A DNA stretch of 64,000 bases from Alkalibacterium olivapovliticus (GTDB lineage: Bacteria; Bacillota; Bacilli; Lactobacillales; Carnobacteriaceae_A), in the NCBI RefSeq assembly GCF_003003275.1, contig NZ_PVTO01000009.1, forward strand, positions 48,374 to 112,373, in the 5' to 3' direction. Positions within the stretch are counted from its first letter, which is position 1. Every line of letters starts with the position of its first letter. The position numbers and the translations under genes are program-made. Below the pieces are notes generated by a model, which made no database searches, had not been told where the DNA came from, and worked only from the letters and a program-made list of their open reading frames with translations. Below are positions 60,992 through 64,000 of the stretch, piece by piece.

Positions 60992-62185
60992 ATGACATCA
61001 GAGATTTCAGATTTCACTTTTTACAACCCTGTAAAAATCGTATTTGGTCAAAATAAAATCGAACAATTAAGTAAACACATCCCTTCAGATAAGAAAGTTC
61101 TCATATTATATGGTGGCGGGAGCGTTAAACGATTTGGCACACTGGATCGTGTCAAAAAGACGCTTGCCGATTATGAAACAGGAGAGTTCGGTGGTATCGA
61201 AGCCAATCCCACTTTTGGAACATGTATGAAAGCAGTCGATAAAATAAATGAAGAGGATTATGACTATCTGCTTGCAGTCGGAGGTGGATCAGTAATCGAC
61301 GGCGTTAAATTTATAGCTGCTGCAGCCGAATTTGACGGTGATCCAATCGATATTTTTGGAAAAGGAGTCGGCACCGGCAAAAAAGTAACATCCGCTTTAC
61401 CCTTCGGAACGATTCTGACCTTGCCGGCAACTGGTTCTGAGATGAATGAAACGTCTGTCATCTCATTTCCTGAAAAAAAAGCCAAGGTTAGTTTCAGTAG
61501 CTGGGATGTTTTTCCACAATTTTCTATACTAGAACCCGAACTGACCTATACCCTTCCCAAGAGACAACTGGCAAACGGTATCACTGATTCTTTCATTCAT
61601 ATTTTAGAACAGTACCTGACCTACCCAGTAGGCGGTATGGTTCAGGATGAATTTGCCGAAGGTCTTTTACGTATTCTGATCAAAATCGGGCCTGACGTCG
61701 TTGATGAAATGAATCACGACTACAACCTGCGTGCCAACTTTATGTGGACCGCAACACTTGCACTGAATCGACTACTCTCAAGAGGTGTGCCAGGCGATTG
61801 GTCTACACATGCACTAGGACATGAAATCACTGTTCTAAACCATACCGATCATGCTAGGAGCCTGTCAGCTATCATGCCGGCTGTCATGATGGTCCGCAAA
61901 CTGAAAAAATGGGATAAACTGGTACAATATGCTGAGAATGTATGGGGCATCACTAATGGCTCAGAAGAAGAGAAAATCGACGCCGCTATCTTAAAAACAG
62001 TAATCTTTTTCAAATCGATTGATATGCCGGTGAATTTATCGCAGGTTGATGTTAAAGAAGAGGATATTAATACCTTAGTCGGTCAGCTGGAAAAACACGG
62101 TAATGACGCTATCTCCGAGCGTGGCGACCAGACTTTGGATGTTTCACGAGAGATCTACAGACAGGCTTTGCTGAAGGATTTTTAA
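60992..62185 (+). CDS. Iron-containing alcohol dehydrogenase (BdhA/YqhD-like)
   Basis: 397 aa. NAD(P) motif AVGGGSVIDGVKFIAAAAE at about 92-110 and the iron-binding residues in GITDSFIHILEQYL (Asp, His) and STHALGHEITVLNHTDHARSLS (two His) match the type-III Fe-ADH family, closest to NADPH-dependent butanol/aldehyde reductases. Reduces aldehydes such as butanal or methylglyoxal-type compounds in the cytoplasm. AAGGAGGAC lies 6 nt before the ATG. Followed by a lipoprotein gene 33 bp on; possibly one transcript. Confidence 0.92.
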   Translation: MTSEISDFTFYNPVKIVFGQNKIEQLSKHIPSDKKVLILYGGGSVKRFGTLDRVKKTLADYETGEFGGIEANPTFGTCMKAVDKINEEDYDYLLAVGGGSVIDGVKFIAAAAEFDGDPIDIFGKGVGTGKKVTSALPFGTILTLPATGSEMNETSVISFPEKKAKVSFSSWDVFPQFSILEPELTYTLPKRQLANGITDSFIHILEQYLTYPVGGMVQDEFAEGLLRILIKIGPDVVDEMNHDYNLRANFMWTATLALNRLLSRGVPGDWSTHALGHEITVLNHTDHARSLSAIMPAVMMVRKLKKWDKLVQYAENVWGITNGSEEEKIDAAILKTVIFFKSIDMPVNLSQVDVKEEDINTLVGQLEKHGNDAISERGDQTLDVSREIYRQALLKDF

Positions 62186-62218
62186 TTAAATCGATAGACT
62201 ATAAGAGGAGTGAAAACT

Positions 62219-63382
62219 ATGCTAGACATTAAACGACTGCGTTACGCATCGCTGATAGTTTCCACTGGACTGCTGCTCTCAGCTTGTGCTGGAGAGACGG
62301 ATGATGATCCTGATCCCGACACAGATGAAGAAGTTATCGCGCCAGAGCTAGACGATGATGAGACAGATGACACTGACGACGAATCAGATTCAGAAAATGA
62401 CGATAATGACGATGAGGTGTCCGTCTCTCAGGATTTGACTGACTGGATTCCAATGGCAGAAGACACTCTGCTGGACTATGAAGGAGATGGCATCGAATAT
62501 GCTTCCTTCACCCGCTATCCTCAATTCGTCCATGAAGACACCTATCAATTTGTAGAGTCTACTTCAGGAACTGATGTTGTGTTCATCTATGAATATACAG
62601 ATCAGGAAGTCAGAGAAATTTTTGTCAGACCCGAAACCTATTTCCGTGACGACTTTGTCGATACAGAACTGAGCAGCGAACAGGAAAATTATGAAATCCT
62701 CCTGCAGCTTCCTATCGAAATGGGACAGTCGTGGGAAAGTCCTACAGGCTCCATTTCTGAAATCACCAATATCGATTTTGAAATCGATACGGAATTCGGA
62801 ACCTTTGAAGCTATAGAAGTTACACGGACTGTTGATGAGACTGATACTCTCTACTATTATGCAGAAGGTCTTGGCCTGGTAGAACGTGTGTCTAATCCTG
62901 GGGATGAGGAAATGGAAATTATGTCTACCCTCATCTCCCGTTCGGAAAATCAGCCTGAAGAATTGCCGGTAACGATCTTTTCATTAGATGACCAAGGTGA
63001 AGGACTCATTGCATCAGACGTGACTATTGAGCTCTTCACAAATGAGCCTATCCGTACCGCATTAGTAGAGGTCCTCAGAGGACAAGCACCCGATACTGAG
63101 TCAGCTGCACTGATCAATGAGGGGGTCGACATCAACTACATGTTCCTAGGAGATGAAGATATTGCCTATGCTGATTTTTCAGTTGAGCTGACTGAAGAGA
63201 TGCATGCAGGCTCCGGTATTGAAGGCCTGATTGTTCAGGGTATCATCAATACTATCGGTGGTTATTATAATGTTGAAGAGGTTTACCTGACGCTTGACGG
63301 GGAACCCTATTCTTCCGGACACTTTGAATTAACTGAAGGCGAAACCTGGCCAGTGGATCATTCCGCAGTGACCTGGGAGTAA
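62219..63382 (+). CDS. GerMN-domain lipoprotein
   Basis: 387 aa. A short signal peptide ends in the lipobox LLLSACAGE; a very acidic linker (DDDPDPDTDEEVIAP and onward) leads to a beta-rich middle part, and residues about 240-385 form a GerMN domain: ALINEGVDINYMFLGDEDIA, GLIVQGIINTIGGYYNVEEV, LTLDGEPYSSGHFELTEG. GerM-type domains occur in spore proteins but also in other envelope lipoproteins. ATG at 62219 has AGAGGAG 8 nt upstream; the GTG at 62210 overlaps the ribosome binding site and is rejected. Surface protein of unknown role. Confidence 0.87.
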   Translation: MLDIKRLRYASLIVSTGLLLSACAGETDDDPDPDTDEEVIAPELDDDETDDTDDESDSENDDNDDEVSVSQDLTDWIPMAEDTLLDYEGDGIEYASFTRYPQFVHEDTYQFVESTSGTDVVFIYEYTDQEVREIFVRPETYFRDDFVDTELSSEQENYEILLQLPIEMGQSWESPTGSISEITNIDFEIDTEFGTFEAIEVTRTVDETDTLYYYAEGLGLVERVSNPGDEEMEIMSTLISRSENQPEELPVTIFSLDDQGEGLIASDVTIELFTNEPIRTALVEVLRGQAPDTESAALINEGVDINYMFLGDEDIAYADFSVELTEEMHAGSGIEGLIVQGIINTIGGYYNVEEVYLTLDGEPYSSGHFELTEGETWPVDHSAVTWE

Positions 63383-63395
63383 TTGATGTTAATGT

Positions 63396-63430
63396 AAACC
63401 CCATTCTCGGTATTCGAGAATGGGGTTTTT
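63396..63430 (+). terminator. Terminator of the ADH/lipoprotein unit
   Basis: AAACCCCATTCTC / GAGAATGGGGTTT, 7-nt loop, then TTTCAT. Confidence 0.92.
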
Positions 63431-63479
63431 CATACTTTGATTTCTGGCTGTGTTTTGTATGACTCAATGGGTTTACTTG

Positions 63480-63800
63480 GGTTAGTCCTACATATCGGCG
63501 CTCTATTTGTAGCACTCGCTGTTTTTATTGAGTTGAGTACTCCATTTCCGGCTTCATTTGTAGGACTCGGCTAGACAGAATGAGACGAGTCCTACATTTC
63601 GGCGCTCTATTTGTAGCACTCGCTGTTTTTATTGAGTTGAGTACTCCATATCCGTCGCCATTTGTAGGACTCGACTAACTGGAACGAGACGAGTCCTACA
63701 TTTCGGGGCTCTAATTGTAGTGCTCGAAAATCCTACTGAGTTGAGTACTCCATATCCGGGTCCATTTGTAGGACTCAGCTAGACAGAATGGAGCGGGCAC
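63480..63800. repeat. 52/104-bp repeat array (array 5)
   Basis: TGTAG(C/G)(A)CTCG cores at 63511, 63562, 63615, 63666, 63719 and 63770: alternating steps of 51 and 53, so an exact 104-bp unit (63511 to 63615 to 63719). Units also hold GAGTTGAGTACTCC and GAGTCCTACA, the latter complementary to TGTAGGACTC, so hairpins can form. Related in core sequence to arrays 3 and 4. No gene seen. Confidence 0.85.
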
Positions 63801-63865
63801 TACAAATAACAGCAGCCTTGGTAGCCCCAACCGACTAAAAAGGATCTGCGCTCTTTTATTAAGAC

Positions 63866-63889
63866 TATTCTTGTCCGCAGACAAGAATA
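63866..63889. repeat. Inverted repeat next to the intron 3' end
   Basis: TATTCTTGTC-CGCA-GACAAGAATA, perfect 10-bp arms with a tetraloop, 18 nt from the intron's 3' junction; no T-tract. It lies on the 3'-exon side. Confidence 0.6.
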
Positions 63890-63906
63890 CCCCTTCTAAT
63901 AGCATA

Positions 63907-64000
63907 ATCGAGTAGGAGATAAATGATTAATTCATTTATCGTCCTCTCACACCACCGTACGTACGGTTCCGTATACGGCGGTTCAATATCTTAAGTAAGC
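63907..64000 (-). mobile_element. Group II intron, 3' end (domains V and VI), probably class C
   Basis: Read on the minus strand, the right edge contains the domain V hairpin (63951-63982) with CCGTATACGG, a GAAC-type loop and CGTACGTACGGTGG, the CGC triad typical of class IIC, then GTGAGAGGAC, a domain VI-like stem GATAAATGA / TCATTTATC (63918-63940) and the 3' terminus CCTACTCGAT. The rest of the intron, including any reverse-transcriptase ORF, would lie beyond the window. The exact 3' junction (63907) is inferred from the usual terminal AY. Confidence 0.75.

Noticed and set aside
63711..63905. 64-codon frame on the minus strand between array 5 and the intron
   Set aside because: It reads through array units and an inverted repeat, with no ribosome binding site or recognisable protein.

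Overview
The window reads as chromosome of a low-GC Gram-positive bacterium, most plausibly a halotolerant or alkaliphilic lactic acid bacterium of the Carnobacteriaceae (Alkalibacterium / Marinilactibacillus type). This is inferred from strong AGGAGG ribosome binding sites, many strongly acidic proteins, lipobox lipoproteins, NhaC- and NSS-type sodium-coupled transporters, PepS, DegV and PTS proteins. Nothing looks like a prophage or a CRISPR array. Most of the window is housekeeping and transport genes in short operons closed by strong, often bidirectional terminators.

Layout: 0-9.5 kb, a glutamine-type amino acid ABC transporter, galE, acyltransferase, YihY-like membrane protein, MGT glycosyltransferase, an APH-like kinase, a PfpI protein with a small overlapping membrane gene, and map. 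9.5-24 kb, a NERD protein, lipid kinase, 6-phospho-beta-glucosidase, flavodoxin, aldo/keto reductase, pepS, an FAD-monooxygenase/OsmC/esterase cluster, a GH3 gene truncated against a repeat array, and tRNA-Arg(CCT). 24-32.5 kb, YczE-like and channel proteins, two DUF2512 genes, a heterodimeric ABC exporter behind a leader-peptide attenuator, PTS IIB and IIA without IIC, and a 0.7-kb repeat array. 32.7-46.6 kb, a Gfo/Idh oxidoreductase, phosphoesterase, two small acidic proteins, a sugar ABC operon (chvE-mmsA-mmsB) followed by a broken second chvE, an NSS symporter, an MscS-related membrane protein, and DUF503/unknown/degV. 46.8-64 kb, two tandem ClC proteins, DUF368, DUF305, a macro-domain protein, a lysine-riboswitch-controlled NhaC-type transporter, the glycine cleavage operon gcvT-H-PA-PB, an alcohol dehydrogenase, a GerMN lipoprotein, a last repeat array and the 3' end of a group II intron running off the right edge.

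The most interesting items are: (1) a 34-codon leader ORF with promoter, candidate antiterminator and intrinsic terminator ahead of the ABC exporter, organised like the bmrB attenuator; (2) five intergenic arrays of different sequence that share one 52-bp half-unit (104-bp unit in three of them), equal to about five helical turns; (3) a lysine riboswitch upstream of an NhaC-family protein, which points to a lysine transporter; (4) several decayed genes (GH3, chvE, DUF1538, DUF624), one cut exactly at an array. Many start codons were set inside longer open frames by ribosome binding sites; the reasons are given per gene.
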